The position numbers were made by a program, and so were the translations under genes. The notes under the pieces are model-generated. The model did no database searches, had not been told where the DNA came from, and saw only the letters and a program-made list of their open reading frames with translations. This document shows positions 1 through 10,090 of a stretch of 64,000 nucleotides of DNA, in pieces (the stretch's first letter is position 1; every line of letters starts with the position of its first letter). The stretch spans positions 5,394,001 to 5,458,000 of the forward strand of contig NZ_JAPNKA010000001.1 of NCBI RefSeq assembly GCF_026626635.1, written 5' to 3'. This DNA comes from Archangium lansingense. GTDB lineage: Bacteria > Myxococcota > Myxococcia > Myxococcales > Myxococcaceae.

Positions 1-4
1 CGCC

Positions 5-1777
5 ATGTTTCTTGTGACGCTCGAGGAGAAGGGCGGAGGTACCGAGCAGATCGAGTTCGAGAAGAACGAGATCACCATCGGTCGCCTCGCTGGTAACGAC
101 ATCGTCCTCGGTAAGGGCAACGTCTCCAAGTACCACTCGAAGATCGTCGCCAAGGACGGCAAGCTCATCGTCGTGGACATGAAGTCCACGAACGGCACCT
201 TCGTGAACGGCAAGAAGATCGCCGGACCGCAGGTGGTGAAGCCGGCCGATCAGATCTCCATCGGCGACTACATCCTCAACGTGGAGCCCCTGGAGGAACA
301 GGGCTCCATGACGCGCACCGGGGCTCCCGAGGAGGAGTACTACGAGGAGGACCAGGGCTACGACGACGGCGGGCAGGGCGCCTACGAGGAGGAGCCGTAC
401 GAGGAGCCTCCGCCGCCCCAGGCCCCGGCCGCCAACGCGCGCATGCCGGCCTCGCTGGCCTCGGCTCTGGCGAAGAACAAGAAGCGCGTGGATCCGCGGC
501 TGGAGGCCTATACCCGGCTCCAGAAGGAGATCCACGACCGCCTCATCGAGTACCTCGATCTGCGCCGCATGGACATGGACCGGCTCGGCGACGACGAGCT
601 GTGGCGGCGCACCGAGAAGGCCATCCGCGACATCATCGATCAGATGGAAGCGGACGGAGAGCTCCCGGGCGAGGTGGACCGGGAAGAGCTGCTCACCGAT
701 GTCATCAACGAGGCGCTGGGCCTGGGGCCCCTCGAGGCGTTCCTCGCGTCGGATGAGATCAGCGAGATCATGGTGAACCACGCCAACCAGATCTACATCG
801 AGCGCAAGGGCAAGCTCGTCCTGTCCGAGAAGACGTTCAGCTCGAACCAGGCGGTGCTCGGCGTGATCGAGCGCATCGTGGCTCCCATCGGCCGGCGCAT
901 CGACGAGTCCAGCCCGCTGGTGGACGCGCGCCTCAAGGATGGTAGCCGCGTGAACGCCATCATCCCGCCGCTGGCGCTCAAGGGACCCTGCATCACCATC
1001 CGCAAGTTCAAGAAGGACTCGCTGAAGATCCAGGATCTGGTCAAGTACAAGACCGTCACCGCGCAGATGGCCGAGTTCCTGGAGATGTGCGTCAAGGCGC
1101 GCAAGAACATCGTCATCTCCGGCGGCACGGGCTCGGGCAAGACGACGACGCTCAACATCATCAGCTCCTTCATCCCCGAGGACGAGCGCATCGTCACGGT
1201 GGAGGACGCGGCCGAGCTCCAACTGCCGCAGGATCACTGGGTGCAACTGGAGAGCCGCCCGCCCAACCTGGAAGGCAAGGGCGCCATCACCATCCGCGAC
1301 CTGGTGAAGAACTGCCTGCGTATGCGGCCGGACCGGATCGTCGTGGGAGAGTGCCGAGCGGGCGAGACACTGGACATGCTCCAGGCGATGAACACGGGCC
1401 ACGACGGCTCGCTCACCACGCTGCACGCCAACACGCCGCGCGACGCAATCGCCCGGCTGGAGACGATGGTGCTGATGAGCGGCATGGAGCTGCCGGTGAA
1501 GGCCATCCGCGAGCAGATTGCCAGCGCCGTCCACATCATCGTCCAGCAGACGCGCTTCTCGGATGGCACCCGGAAGATCTGCTTCATCACCGAGATCGCC
1601 GGCATGGAGGTGGACATCGTCACCCTCCAGGACATCTTCTACTTCAAGCAGGAAGGCTTCACGGAAGACGGGAAGGTGCGCGGGCGCTACGTGGCCAGCG
1701 GCTTCGTGCCGAAGTTCTACGATGACCTGCAGCGCAAGGGCATCCCCGTCAACATGAGCATCTTCCGCGAGGACTGA
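5..1777 (+). CDS. FHA domain-CpaF/TadA-type secretion ATPase
   Basis: This is a cytoplasmic secretion-ATPase of the GspE/VirB11 superfamily, closest in layout to CpaF/TadA, which powers Tad (Flp) pilus assembly or a related export machine. An FHA phosphothreonine-binding domain occupies about residues 15-90 (SKYHSK and STNGTFVNG motifs). An acidic, Pro-rich linker follows, then the ATPase. The ATPase shows the Walker A GGTGSGKTTT near residue 370 and RPDRIVVGECRAGE near 442. The FHA fusion suggests control by Ser/Thr phosphorylation, which is an inference. It is followed after 8 bases by another FHA protein, so the two are probably co-transcribed. No pilin or TadB/C genes are visible here; they may lie upstream of the window. 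Confidence 0.9.
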   Translation: MFLVTLEEKGGGTEQIEFEKNEITIGRLAGNDIVLGKGNVSKYHSKIVAKDGKLIVVDMKSTNGTFVNGKKIAGPQVVKPADQISIGDYILNVEPLEEQGSMTRTGAPEEEYYEEDQGYDDGGQGAYEEEPYEEPPPPQAPAANARMPASLASALAKNKKRVDPRLEAYTRLQKEIHDRLIEYLDLRRMDMDRLGDDELWRRTEKAIRDIIDQMEADGELPGEVDREELLTDVINEALGLGPLEAFLASDEISEIMVNHANQIYIERKGKLVLSEKTFSSNQAVLGVIERIVAPIGRRIDESSPLVDARLKDGSRVNAIIPPLALKGPCITIRKFKKDSLKIQDLVKYKTVTAQMAEFLEMCVKARKNIVISGGTGSGKTTTLNIISSFIPEDERIVTVEDAAELQLPQDHWVQLESRPPNLEGKGAITIRDLVKNCLRMRPDRIVVGECRAGETLDMLQAMNTGHDGSLTTLHANTPRDAIARLETMVLMSGMELPVKAIREQIASAVHIIVQQTRFSDGTRKICFITEIAGMEVDIVTLQDIFYFKQEGFTEDGKVRGRYVASGFVPKFYDDLQRKGIPVNMSIFRED

Positions 1778-1785
1778 CGCCACCC

Positions 1786-4062
1786 ATGCCTACCCTGGTC
1801 GTCCGTCACCCCGACGGCAGTGAGACTGAGCACGAGCTTTCTGGTGAGCTGAAGATCGGCCGCCAGGAAGGCCAGAATGATCTGGTTCTTGCCGAGGGCG
1901 GTGTGTCGCGCCGCCACTCCCGCTTCGTCGTGGAGGGCGGCAAGGTGATGGTGGAGGACGTGGGCAGCGCCAACGGCACCTTCGTGGATGGCCAGCGCAT
2001 CACCGGCATGACGGTGCTGACGCCCAAGTCCCAGGTGGTGCTCGGCGACTACGAGCTGCGGCTCAAGGCTGCCGCGGGCCCGCGCGCTACCGGCGTGCGC
2101 AAGCAGGTGAAGCCCTCGGACGAGGGGCCGGATCCTCTTGCGGCAGGTGATGCTCCCATGCCGCGCTCGGCCACCCGGGCCATGCCCGCCGTGAAGCGGC
2201 CCGCGCCGGGTGCTGGAGGCTCCTCGGCCCTGGCGAAGCGTCCTCGGCCCGGAAGCCCGGGAGCCGCGCCGGCAGGGGAGGGGAATGAAGGCCTGGTGCT
2301 CAAGGGCCTCACCGGTCCCTGGGCCAACAAGAAGTACCCCGTGAAGGGCAAGCTGCTGGTGGGCCGTCAGGCGCCCGCCACCGTGCTGCTCGATGACGAC
2401 TCGGTGAGCCGCAAGCACGCCGAGGTGGAGCAGACGCCCGAGGGCGCGGTGCTGCGAGACCTGGGCAGCGCCAACGGCACGTTGGTGAATGGCGAGCCCA
2501 TGGGCACGCAGCCGGTGGCGTTGCAGCCCGGGGACATCATCACCTTCGGTATGGTGGAGGTGGAGGTCGAGGGGAGCGTCGGGGCCTCCAACCTGCCCGT
2601 GCGGCGCGGGCGCGACGTGCCCACGCGGCGTGGCACGGGCGCAGAGGCCGCGCCGGAGGCGGATGCGCCTGCAGCGGCAGGAGGTGTTCCGGCCTCGCGC
2701 AAGCGGCTGCTGGTGGTGGCCGCCAGCGTGGTGGGCCTGCTGCTGGTGGCGGGCATCGTCAAGAGCACCCAGGGTGGTGGTGCGTCCAAGGGCAATACGA
2801 CCGCCAAGAAGGGCCCTCCGCCTCCGAGCCCCGCCGAGCAGGTGCAGGAGATGCTCAGCAGTTGCCGCTCCTACTCCTCCACGGAGATGGGCAGCGAGCC
2901 CGACTGGACGAAGGCTGAGGTGGCCTGCTCCAAGGCGCTGGACATCGATCCGATCAACTCCGAAGCCAACACGCTGATGCGCCGCATCAAGCTGGAGAAG
3001 GAGTCCGCCGGCTACTTCGATCAGGGCCAGAAGGCGCTCGGACGACTCAAGGAAGATGAGGCGCTGGACTTCTTCAAGAAGATTCCGAAGGAGAGCTCCT
3101 ACTTCCGCCGCGCCAAGCCCAAGGTGCAGGAGGCGGTGGCGCAGGTGATGAAGCGCTCGGAGGACGACTGCAAGCGCTACCTGCGCGATGGCCAGTGGGC
3201 TCCCGCGGTGCAGCGGTGCGGGCGCTACATGGGCTTCGCCTGCCAGAAGATGACCCGCGAGGACCTGGAGCCTCCCATCGGCTTCACCCTGGTGCTGGAC
3301 AAGGGCAAGCGCCTGGGCCGCACCGAGTGGCGGCCCAAGAACAAGCTCTATCTGGACTTCCTCAACGCCCGGCAGCGGGTGGAGCCCAACGCCGCGCCCT
3401 GGCGCTGCCCCGTGTCGGACATCTTCTTCGAGGACGAGGCCGCGCCGGATCCCAAGAAGCTGGTGGAGGAGGTCTTCAAGCAGCGCTTCCCCAACAAGTT
3501 CATGGTCGCGGCGATGATGGACTACTGGGCCGGACGCGGAAACGAGGCGTTCGTCACCCTGCAGAAGCTGCGCTCCAACTACGAGCTGGCCCAGTACCAC
3601 GTCGAGGCGGACAAGCTGCTCACGGACGTGAGCAACGTGGATCAGCTCTTCAAGATTGGTCAGGGCCACCTGCAGAACGAGGACGTGGAGAAGGCCGCAG
3701 AGCCGCTGCTCGAGGCGCTGGACGTGGACAAGCGGCTGATGGCGGACCAGGTCGACTCCCGGCCGTCCTTCTACAAGCGCAACATCCAGCAGGACATGGC
3801 CTCCAAGGCCATTGCCCGGGGCAAGTATTGGGATGAACGCGGGGATCAGCGCCGCGCCTGCCGCATCTGGAAGCTGGGCTTCCGCTTCTACGCGGGCAAC
3901 ACGGACCTGAACTCGCAGGTGGGCCGCTGCTCCACGCGCGCCCTGAAGGCCTTCAAGGCCGCCGAGTCCTGTGCGGACCTGGACGCCGTGATGGATCTCG
4001 CCGTCAAGGGTGACGGGCTCGAGGAGAAGGTGGCGGCCATGAAGACGGAGAACGGCTGCTGA
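1786..4062 (+). CDS. Double-FHA membrane protein with repeat-type C-terminal half
   Basis: The 758-residue product has two FHA domains. The first, at about residues 15-80, has SRRHSRF and SANGTFVDG. The second, at about 170-250, has SRKHAEVE and SANGTLVNG. Between them is a low-complexity basic/Pro linker. One membrane segment lies near residues 303-323 (LLVVAASVVGLLLVAGIV). The C-terminal 430 residues look helical and TPR-like. The layout suggests cytoplasmic phosphopeptide-reading domains tethered to a periplasmic scaffold. It directly follows the FHA-ATPase gene and probably works with it. Exact function is unknown. Confidence 0.8.
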   Translation: MPTLVVRHPDGSETEHELSGELKIGRQEGQNDLVLAEGGVSRRHSRFVVEGGKVMVEDVGSANGTFVDGQRITGMTVLTPKSQVVLGDYELRLKAAAGPRATGVRKQVKPSDEGPDPLAAGDAPMPRSATRAMPAVKRPAPGAGGSSALAKRPRPGSPGAAPAGEGNEGLVLKGLTGPWANKKYPVKGKLLVGRQAPATVLLDDDSVSRKHAEVEQTPEGAVLRDLGSANGTLVNGEPMGTQPVALQPGDIITFGMVEVEVEGSVGASNLPVRRGRDVPTRRGTGAEAAPEADAPAAAGGVPASRKRLLVVAASVVGLLLVAGIVKSTQGGGASKGNTTAKKGPPPPSPAEQVQEMLSSCRSYSSTEMGSEPDWTKAEVACSKALDIDPINSEANTLMRRIKLEKESAGYFDQGQKALGRLKEDEALDFFKKIPKESSYFRRAKPKVQEAVAQVMKRSEDDCKRYLRDGQWAPAVQRCGRYMGFACQKMTREDLEPPIGFTLVLDKGKRLGRTEWRPKNKLYLDFLNARQRVEPNAAPWRCPVSDIFFEDEAAPDPKKLVEEVFKQRFPNKFMVAAMMDYWAGRGNEAFVTLQKLRSNYELAQYHVEADKLLTDVSNVDQLFKIGQGHLQNEDVEKAAEPLLEALDVDKRLMADQVDSRPSFYKRNIQQDMASKAIARGKYWDERGDQRRACRIWKLGFRFYAGNTDLNSQVGRCSTRALKAFKAAESCADLDAVMDLAVKGDGLEEKVAAMKTENGC

Positions 4063-4072
4063 GTCTCCGGAT

Positions 4073-4103
4073 GCTCCAGGAGCGTTGACGGGTGCTCCTG
4101 GAG
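4073..4103 (+). terminator. Strong hairpin after the FHA gene
   Basis: An 11-bp perfect inverted repeat (GCTCCAGGAGC / GCTCCTGGAGC) with a 9-base loop starts 10 bases after the stop codon of the double-FHA gene. There is no clear T-tract, so it may terminate weakly or act as an mRNA 3' end stabiliser. It separates the FHA pair from polA. Confidence 0.5.
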
Positions 4104-4154
4104 CGCGTCCACGGCATGGACAGGGCGCGGGGGCTCGATTAAGGCCGGGGGCCT

Positions 4155-6869
4155 ATGGTCCCCAGCCCACCGAGCGGCGCGCCCCGCCTCGTCCTGATCG
4201 ACGCCTCCAGCTTCATCTTCCGCGCCTATCACGCGATTCCCCCTCTGACGAACCGCAAGGGTGTGCCCACCAACGCCACCCTGGGCTTCACCCGTCAGGT
4301 GCTCAAGGCGCTCAAGGAGCTGAACCCCACTCACGTGGCGCTCGCCTTCGACAAGGAGAGCCGCGCCGAGCGTCAGAAGATCGATCCCAACTACAAGGCC
4401 AACCGGAAGGAGACGCCGGAGGACCTGGCCCAGCAGTTCCCCTACATCCGCAAGGTGGTGGAGGCGCTGCACCTGCCCGTGCTGGAGGTGGCCGGTTGGG
4501 AGGCGGATGACGTCATCGGCACCCTGGCCCGGCGCGCCACGGCCGAGGGCTTCTGCGTCCTGGTGGTCACCGGCGACAAGGACTTCGTACAGATCGTCGA
4601 CAAGGACGTGCACCTGTACGATCCGCAGAACGAGCGCTACACGGACCCCGCCGGGGTGAAGGAGCGGCTGGGGATTGAGCCGAAGCAGATGCGCGACTAC
4701 CTGGCGCTCATCGGCGACGCCGTGGACAACGTCCCCAAGGTGCCGGGAATCGGCCCGAAGTCGGCGGTGGAGCTGCTGACGCAGTTCGGCTCCGTGGACG
4801 CGCTGCTCGAGCGGCTCTCCGAGGTGAAGAAGCCGAAGATGCGCGAGGCCCTCGAGTCGCACCGCGAGAGCCTGCTGCGCGCGCGCGACCTGGTGACGTT
4901 CCGCACGGACCTGCAGTTGGATGTGTCCGTCGCGGACCTCGCGCGGAAGCAGCCGCAGGACGAGCAGCTCCGTCAGCTCTTCACCGAGCTGGAGTTCTCC
5001 GCGCTCCTACGGGAGCTGCCGGCGAAGGCGGCCACGGGGGAGCCCGCGAGCGCGGGGGCGGCCCCGAAGACGGCCGCGAAGCTGGCGACGCAGACGGAGC
5101 TCGTCACCACGAAGGAGGCGCTCCAGGCGCTGGCCGCTGCGGTGCGCGAGGCAGGCGCCGTGGCACTGGTGCCCGCGTACGAGGGCCTGCCCTTCACCGG
5201 GTCGCTGGTGGGCCTGGGGGTGGCGCTGAAGGACGGCACCACGCGCTATGTGCCGCTCGCCCACGAGGGGCTCGTGGAGCAGGTGCGGCCCGCGGACTTC
5301 AAGGCGGCCCTCCAGGGCGTGCTGGAGGACGCAGCGGTGAAGAAGGGCGGGCATGACCTCAAGGCCCTCTGGCTGCTGCTCAACCGCGAGGGGATTCGGC
5401 TGAGGGGAGGGGAGGACGACGTCGAGCTGCTCAGCTACCTGCTGGATGCCTCGCAGCGCGATCACAGCCTGGAGTTCCTCTCCCGCGAGCGGTTCCAGGT
5501 GGACCTGCCCGAGCTGCCCACCACCAGTGGACGCAAGGCCCGCGCGCTGAAGGAGCACACTCCCCAGGAGGTGTCGCTGGCGTACGCGGTTCGGGCGGAT
5601 GCGGCACGGCAGCTCGCACCCGGGCTGTGGGAGGAGCTGGAGCCCCTGGGCCTGGCGAAGTTGGCGCGAGAGTTGGAGCTGCCGCTGGTGCCGCTGCTCG
5701 CGCGCATGGAGTCGCGCGGCGTGAAGGTGGACGTGAAGGTGCTCCGGCAGATCTCCGACAAGGTGGGCGCTGACTGCGACGCCAAGGTGAAGGAGATCCA
5801 CCAGCTCGCGGGCACCGAGTTCAACGTGGGCTCCAACCCGCAGCTGGCCGATGTGCTCTACAAGAAGCTGGAGCTGCCGGTCCTCAAGCGCGGGAAGACG
5901 GGCCCCTCCACGGACCAGGAGGTGCTGGAGAAGCTAGCCGAGGCGCACCCGCTGCCGCGCGCCATCATCGAGTACCGCTCGCTGTCCAAGCTCAAGAGCA
6001 CCTACTTGGATACGCTGCCGGAGCTGGTGGCGAAGGACGGACGCATCCACACCACCTTCCACCAGGCGACCGCCGCCACGGGCCGGCTGTCCTCGTCCGA
6101 CCCCAACATCCAGAACATCCCCATTCGCACCGAGCTGGGTATGGAGATTCGCCGCGCCTTCATCGCGGAGGAGGGGCATCAGCTCGTCTCGGCGGACTAC
6201 AGCCAGATCGAGCTGCGGCTGCTGGCGCACATCGCCGAGGACCCGGTGCTCATCGACGCCTTCGCCCGGGACGAGGACATCCACAGCCGCACCGCGGCGG
6301 AGATCTTCGGCGTGGCGCAGGACCAGGTGACGAAGGATCAGCGCCGCGTGGCCAAGACGGTCAACTTCGGCATTGCCTACGGCCTGAGCCCGTACGGCCT
6401 GTCCACGCGCCTCAACATCCCCGAGGCGGAGGCGCGCGACATCATCGAGCGGTACTTCACCCGCTACGCTGGCATCAGGCGTTACCTCGAGGAGACGGTG
6501 CACGTGGCGCGCGAGAAGGGGTACGTGGAGACGCTCTTCGGGCGGCGCCGCCCCATGGCGGACCTGCGCGCGAAGAACCGTCAGGTGGTGCAGGCGGCCG
6601 AGCGCGCCGCCATCAACATGCCCATCCAGGGCACGGCGGCGGACCTCATCAAGAAGGCGATGTTGGCGGTGGAGGCGGAGCTGGAGAAGCAGGGCTTGCG
6701 CACGCAGATGCTGCTGCAGGTGCACGACGAATTGCTCTTCGAGGCGCCGGAGGCGGAGGTGGAGGCCGTGAAGGAGCTGTCGCGGAGGTGCATGACTGCC
6801 GTGATGCAGCTCAAGGTGCCTCTCAAGGTCGAAGTGGGGGCGGGAAGGAACTGGGCGGACGCGCACTGA
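4155..6869 (+). CDS. polA: DNA polymerase I
   Basis: The 904-residue protein covers the whole polymerase I family. The 5'-nuclease domain is at about residues 1-280 (LVLIDASSFIFRAYHA; GWEADDVIGTLA; TGDKDFVQI; IGDAVDNVPKVPGIGPKSA). A 3'-5' exonuclease-like fold is at about 310-490, and the polymerase domain at 500-904 (SADYSQIELRLLAH; RRVAKTVNFGIAYGLSPYGL; LQVHDELLFE). The exonuclease domain has lost its metal-binding residues: the DxE of motif I reads PAYEG, and motif II lacks its Asp. Proofreading is therefore probably absent, as in Taq and Bacillus enzymes. Its last 18 bases are repeated at 13824-13841, beyond the accessory island. Confidence 0.97.
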   Translation: MVPSPPSGAPRLVLIDASSFIFRAYHAIPPLTNRKGVPTNATLGFTRQVLKALKELNPTHVALAFDKESRAERQKIDPNYKANRKETPEDLAQQFPYIRKVVEALHLPVLEVAGWEADDVIGTLARRATAEGFCVLVVTGDKDFVQIVDKDVHLYDPQNERYTDPAGVKERLGIEPKQMRDYLALIGDAVDNVPKVPGIGPKSAVELLTQFGSVDALLERLSEVKKPKMREALESHRESLLRARDLVTFRTDLQLDVSVADLARKQPQDEQLRQLFTELEFSALLRELPAKAATGEPASAGAAPKTAAKLATQTELVTTKEALQALAAAVREAGAVALVPAYEGLPFTGSLVGLGVALKDGTTRYVPLAHEGLVEQVRPADFKAALQGVLEDAAVKKGGHDLKALWLLLNREGIRLRGGEDDVELLSYLLDASQRDHSLEFLSRERFQVDLPELPTTSGRKARALKEHTPQEVSLAYAVRADAARQLAPGLWEELEPLGLAKLARELELPLVPLLARMESRGVKVDVKVLRQISDKVGADCDAKVKEIHQLAGTEFNVGSNPQLADVLYKKLELPVLKRGKTGPSTDQEVLEKLAEAHPLPRAIIEYRSLSKLKSTYLDTLPELVAKDGRIHTTFHQATAATGRLSSSDPNIQNIPIRTELGMEIRRAFIAEEGHQLVSADYSQIELRLLAHIAEDPVLIDAFARDEDIHSRTAAEIFGVAQDQVTKDQRRVAKTVNFGIAYGLSPYGLSTRLNIPEAEARDIIERYFTRYAGIRRYLEETVHVAREKGYVETLFGRRRPMADLRAKNRQVVQAAERAAINMPIQGTAADLIKKAMLAVEAELEKQGLRTQMLLQVHDELLFEAPEAEVEAVKELSRRCMTAVMQLKVPLKVEVGAGRNWADAH
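6852..6869 (+). repeat. Left direct repeat at the polA 3' end (candidate att site)
   Basis: The sequence TGGGCGGACGCGCACTGA is the last five codons of polA plus its stop. It recurs exactly at 13824-13841. The roughly 7 kb between the two copies holds only the toxin/immunity locus and IS elements. Confidence 0.75.
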
Positions 6870-6902
6870 GCGTGACTTGAGTGGGCGGGGCGGTGGAGCC
6901 TA

Positions 6903-6934
6903 CTGTTCCGGTGGGTAGGTCTCCGCCGGAACAG
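6903..6934 (+). promoter_or_regulatory. Inverted repeat just upstream of the toxin start
   Basis: A 9-bp inverted repeat (CTGTTCCGG / CCGGAACAG, 14-base loop) ends 4 bases before the toxin ATG at 6939. In mRNA it would hide the region where a ribosome-binding site is expected. It could instead be an operator. Its role is inferred. Confidence 0.4.
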
Positions 6935-6938
6935 GTAC

Positions 6939-7670
6939 ATGCTGAAAGCTTGGATGTGCTCCTGCCTCGCCCTGGGTTTGTTGTTGCTGGTGCCGCTCCC
7001 GGCTCGAGCGGCGTTGGAAACCGTGACGGTGAGGGAGCACCACGACTCCGTTCACGGTGATGGGCTTGAGCTCAGCTTCAAGCCGCTTCGGCCAGAGTTG
7101 GCGCTGGCGCGCTTCACGGTGGAGGACGCGAAGGCCTTCATCGTGGCCCTGGAGACGGAATTCCAGGCACCGAGGTCGGAGCCATGCCACCTGGCGAGGC
7201 TCTCGGTGAGCGCGGTGCTGATAGGTGCTCCCTGCGGGCTGGCGGGGAGCGCGCAGCGCTCGGACCTGGAGAGGCGGGTGCTCACGGGCTACGAGGAACT
7301 CTACGGCCCTTCCTCGCTGCCGCTGCCCTCCTCGCTGGAGGACAGCCGGTGGTTCCGGGCACTCAAGCTCTCACCCCGCTACATGGACGAGGGCGTGCGC
7401 GCGGCGGCCATGGAGATGCTCAGCTCACCTACGGTGGCGTACTCCATGGCGTTGTCCCTGATGCTCTATGTGACCGCCTGGGCGGTGCCCGAGCCGCTGT
7501 TCAGCAAGGCATTGGCGTCAGCAGTCACCGTCGGCCTGTTGATGACCTACAGCGCGGCGGAGCTCTACACAGTGGGTCAGGCGTGCCTGAATCTGTACCG
7601 GGAGGCGGAGGCCGCGAGGTCACAGGAGGAACTGGAAGCGGTAGCCCGGCGTTTTGGCAAGGCCATCGGG
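6939..7670 (+). pseudogene. 5' part of an AHH-nuclease toxin gene, cut by an IS21-family element
   Basis: The first 244 codons encode a signal peptide (hydrophobic LALGLLLLVPL, likely cleavage after ARA) and a body with hydrophobic segments near MALSLMLYVTAWAV and VTVGLLMTYSAAE. The frame runs into the IS at 7671 and stops inside it at 7745 after a nonsense tail. Removing the IS plus one 9-bp duplication joins ...KAIG to GVGFRVLV... in the same frame, giving a 450-residue protein. The order signal peptide, membrane-active middle and C-terminal nuclease resembles myxobacterial polymorphic contact toxins. As it stands, the secreted N-terminus lacks the toxic domain. Confidence 0.85.
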
Positions 7671-7778
7671 TGCTCAGCGACAACTACACCTCCCCATCAA
7701 CGACAATTACACCTCCCCATCCTGAGTGACGGCAGCCGTCGGTAGAAACCCGGTGACTCCGGAGGTTCGGATGGACGG

Positions 7779-9266
7779 GTGAGGACGACGGATGCCCAGG
7801 TGAGGAAGCTGATGGAAGAGATGGCGAAGCACGGACGCCTCGGGCTGGCGTCGGCCCGGGCGGGGATGGACCGCAAGACGGCACGCAAGTACGTGAGGGA
7901 GGGGAAGTTCCCCTCGGAGCTCGAGCAGGAGCGCACCTAGAGGACGAGGGAGGACCCCTTCGAGGAGCAGTGGGAGGGCCTGGCCGAGCGGTTGAAGGAG
8001 GCGCCGGAGCTGGAGGCCAAGACGCTCTTCGAGGAGCTGTGTGCTCGCGAGCCGGGACGATACAAGCCGGGGCAGCTGCGCACGTTGCAGCGGCGAGTGC
8101 GCCAGTGGAGAGCGCAGCAGGGGCCGGAGAAGCAGGTGTTCTTCGCCCAGGAGCATCGGCCCGGGGAGGCGATGCAGACGGACTTCACCTGGGCCAATGA
8201 GCTGGAAGTGACGGTGGGAGGGCAGCCCTTCGCGCACCTGCTGTGCCACCCGGTGCTGCCTTACTCCAACTGGGAATGGGCGACGGTGTGCCACTCGGAG
8301 TCCATGGCGGCCATCAAGCGAGGAGTGCAGGCGGCTGTTTTTCGGTTGGGGAAGGTGCCGCGCTACCACCAGACGGACAACTCCACCAGCGCCACGCACG
8401 ACCTGCGCAACGGCAAGCGGGGCTTCAACGCCGAGTACCTCTCGCTCATGAAGCACCTGGGCATGGAGCCGCGCACCATTGAGGTGGGAAAGAAGGAGCA
8501 GAACGGGGACGTGGAGGCGCTCAACGGCGCGCTCAAACGCCGGCTGTTACAGCACCTGCTGATGCGCGGCAGCCGGGACTTCGAGAGCGCCGCGGCGTAC
8601 GAGAGCTGGGTGCAGAGCGTGCTGGAGAAGGCCAACCGGCTGCGCGGAGCGAAGGTGGAGGAGGAGCTGGCGGCGATGAGGCCGCTGTCGGTGCAGCGGC
8701 TGGTGGAGTACAGCGAGCAGGAGGTAGTCGTCACGGCGTGGAGCACCATCCGGGTGCAGCACAACACGTACTCGGTGCCCTCGCGGCTGGTGGGCCAGCG
8801 CGTGCGGGTGCGCGTGTATGACGACAGGCTGGAGGTGCTGCACGCGGGAAAGCCGCTGCTGGTGGTGGACAGGCTGGTGGGTCGCAACGGGCACCGCATC
8901 AACTACCGGCACATCATCTGGTCACTGGTGCAGAAGCCAGGGGCCTTCGCGCAGTACCGCTACCGGGAGGACCTCTTCCCCTCGCTAGTATTCCGCCAGG
9001 CGTACGACGAGCTGCAGCGGGTGCGCGAGGGGAGAGCCGCGGATGTGGAGTACCTGCGGATTCTTCACCTGGCGGCCTCCACGCTGGAGTCCCAGGTGGA
9101 GCAGGTGCTGGCGCGACTGCTGGCCGAGGGCGGACTGCGCGGTGCCGAGCAGGTGAAGGCGCTGGTGGCGCCAGCCAGGCCTGAGGTGCCCGAGCTGGCA
9201 CAGCCCGAGGTGGACCTGAGCAGCTATGACGCGCTGCTGGTGGAGCAGCGGGAGGTGGCCTCATGA
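7779..9266 (+). pseudogene. istA: IS21-family transposase IstA, interrupted by an amber codon
   Basis: IstA is the DDE transposase of IS21 elements. The frame opens at GTG 7779, or possibly ATG 7812, with the N-terminal helix-turn-helix (MEEMAKHGRLGLASARAGMD). It hits TAG at 7938-7940, then continues in the same frame to 9266. The catalytic core is intact: QTDFTWAN, HQTDNST and NGDVEALNG supply the DDE triad. The stop sits where the family usually has an aromatic residue (ERT-stop-RTRED), consistent with TGG to TAG. Restart at ATG 7992 would give 424 residues without the DNA-binding head. Restored length is about 495 residues, normal for the family. Confidence 0.85.
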
Positions 9267-10090
9267 GCACCACTTCCACTTCCCTGCGAGCAGCGGCGAG
9301 CGCCGAGGGCGAGCAGCAGCAGACGCTGGCCATGCTGCTGCGAGCGCTGAAACTGCCAGCGTTTGCAGCCCACCACGAGGAGCTGGCCAGGCGCGCCGGG
9401 CAGGAGGGCTGGACGTGCCCGCACTACCTGCGCCAGCTGGTGGAGCTGGAGCTGAGCGAGCGCCGGGGCCGGCGGATAGAGCGCCTGCTCAAGGCCTCGG
9501 GGCTGTCCACGGACAAGACGCTCGCCACGCTCGAGCAGGAGAAGCTGCCAGCCAAGGTGCGCCGCCAGCTACCGGCCCTATGTGAGGGCGGCTTCGTCGA
9601 GCGCGCGGAGAACGTGCTGGCCTTCGGGCTGCCGGGCCGCGGCAAGACGCACGTGGTGAGCGCCATAGGCCACGAGCTGGTGCAGCGCGGTTACGAGGTG
9701 CTCTTCGTCCCGGCGGTGCTGCTGGTGCAGCGACTGCTCTTGTCCAAGAAGAACCTCTTGCTGGAGAAGGAGCTGCGGAGGCTGGACGGGTACGACGCGG
9801 TCATCATCGACGACATCGGCTACATCCAGCAGGACAGGGAGGAGATGGAGGTGCTGTTTACCTTCCTGGCACAGCGCTACGAGCGCAGGAGCGTCCTGAT
9901 TACGAGCAACCTGGTGTTTTCGCAGTGGGACCGAATCTTCAAGGACGCGATGACGACGGCGGCGGCCATTGACCGGGTGGTGCACCACGCGCTGATTCTG
10001 GAGCTCACCGGCGACAGCTACCGCAGCGAGAAGGCCAAGAGCCGGGAGCCGGCCGACAAGGCCCCGCGTAAGGCACCCGGGGACGAGTAA
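9263..10090 (+). CDS. istB: IS21-family helper ATPase IstB
   Basis: IstB is the AAA+ ATPase that assists IstA in target capture. The 275-residue product has Walker A GLPGRGKTH near residue 120, Walker B AVIIDDIGYI, and the usual LITSNLVFSQWDRIF segment with the arginine-finger region after it. Its ATG overlaps the istA stop (ATGA), the normal translational coupling in this family. The gene appears intact even though istA has a nonsense codon. Confidence 0.95.
   Translation: MSTTSTSLRAAASAEGEQQQTLAMLLRALKLPAFAAHHEELARRAGQEGWTCPHYLRQLVELELSERRGRRIERLLKASGLSTDKTLATLEQEKLPAKVRRQLPALCEGGFVERAENVLAFGLPGRGKTHVVSAIGHELVQRGYEVLFVPAVLLVQRLLLSKKNLLLEKELRRLDGYDAVIIDDIGYIQQDREEMEVLFTFLAQRYERRSVLITSNLVFSQWDRIFKDAMTTAAAIDRVVHHALILELTGDSYRSEKAKSREPADKAPRKAPGDE

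Noticed and set aside
1717..3669. 650-residue minus-strand open frame opposite the FHA genes
   Set aside because: It is antisense to two well-supported genes, has composition typical of a GC-rich shadow frame (His/Arg/Leu-rich, no domains), and no start context.
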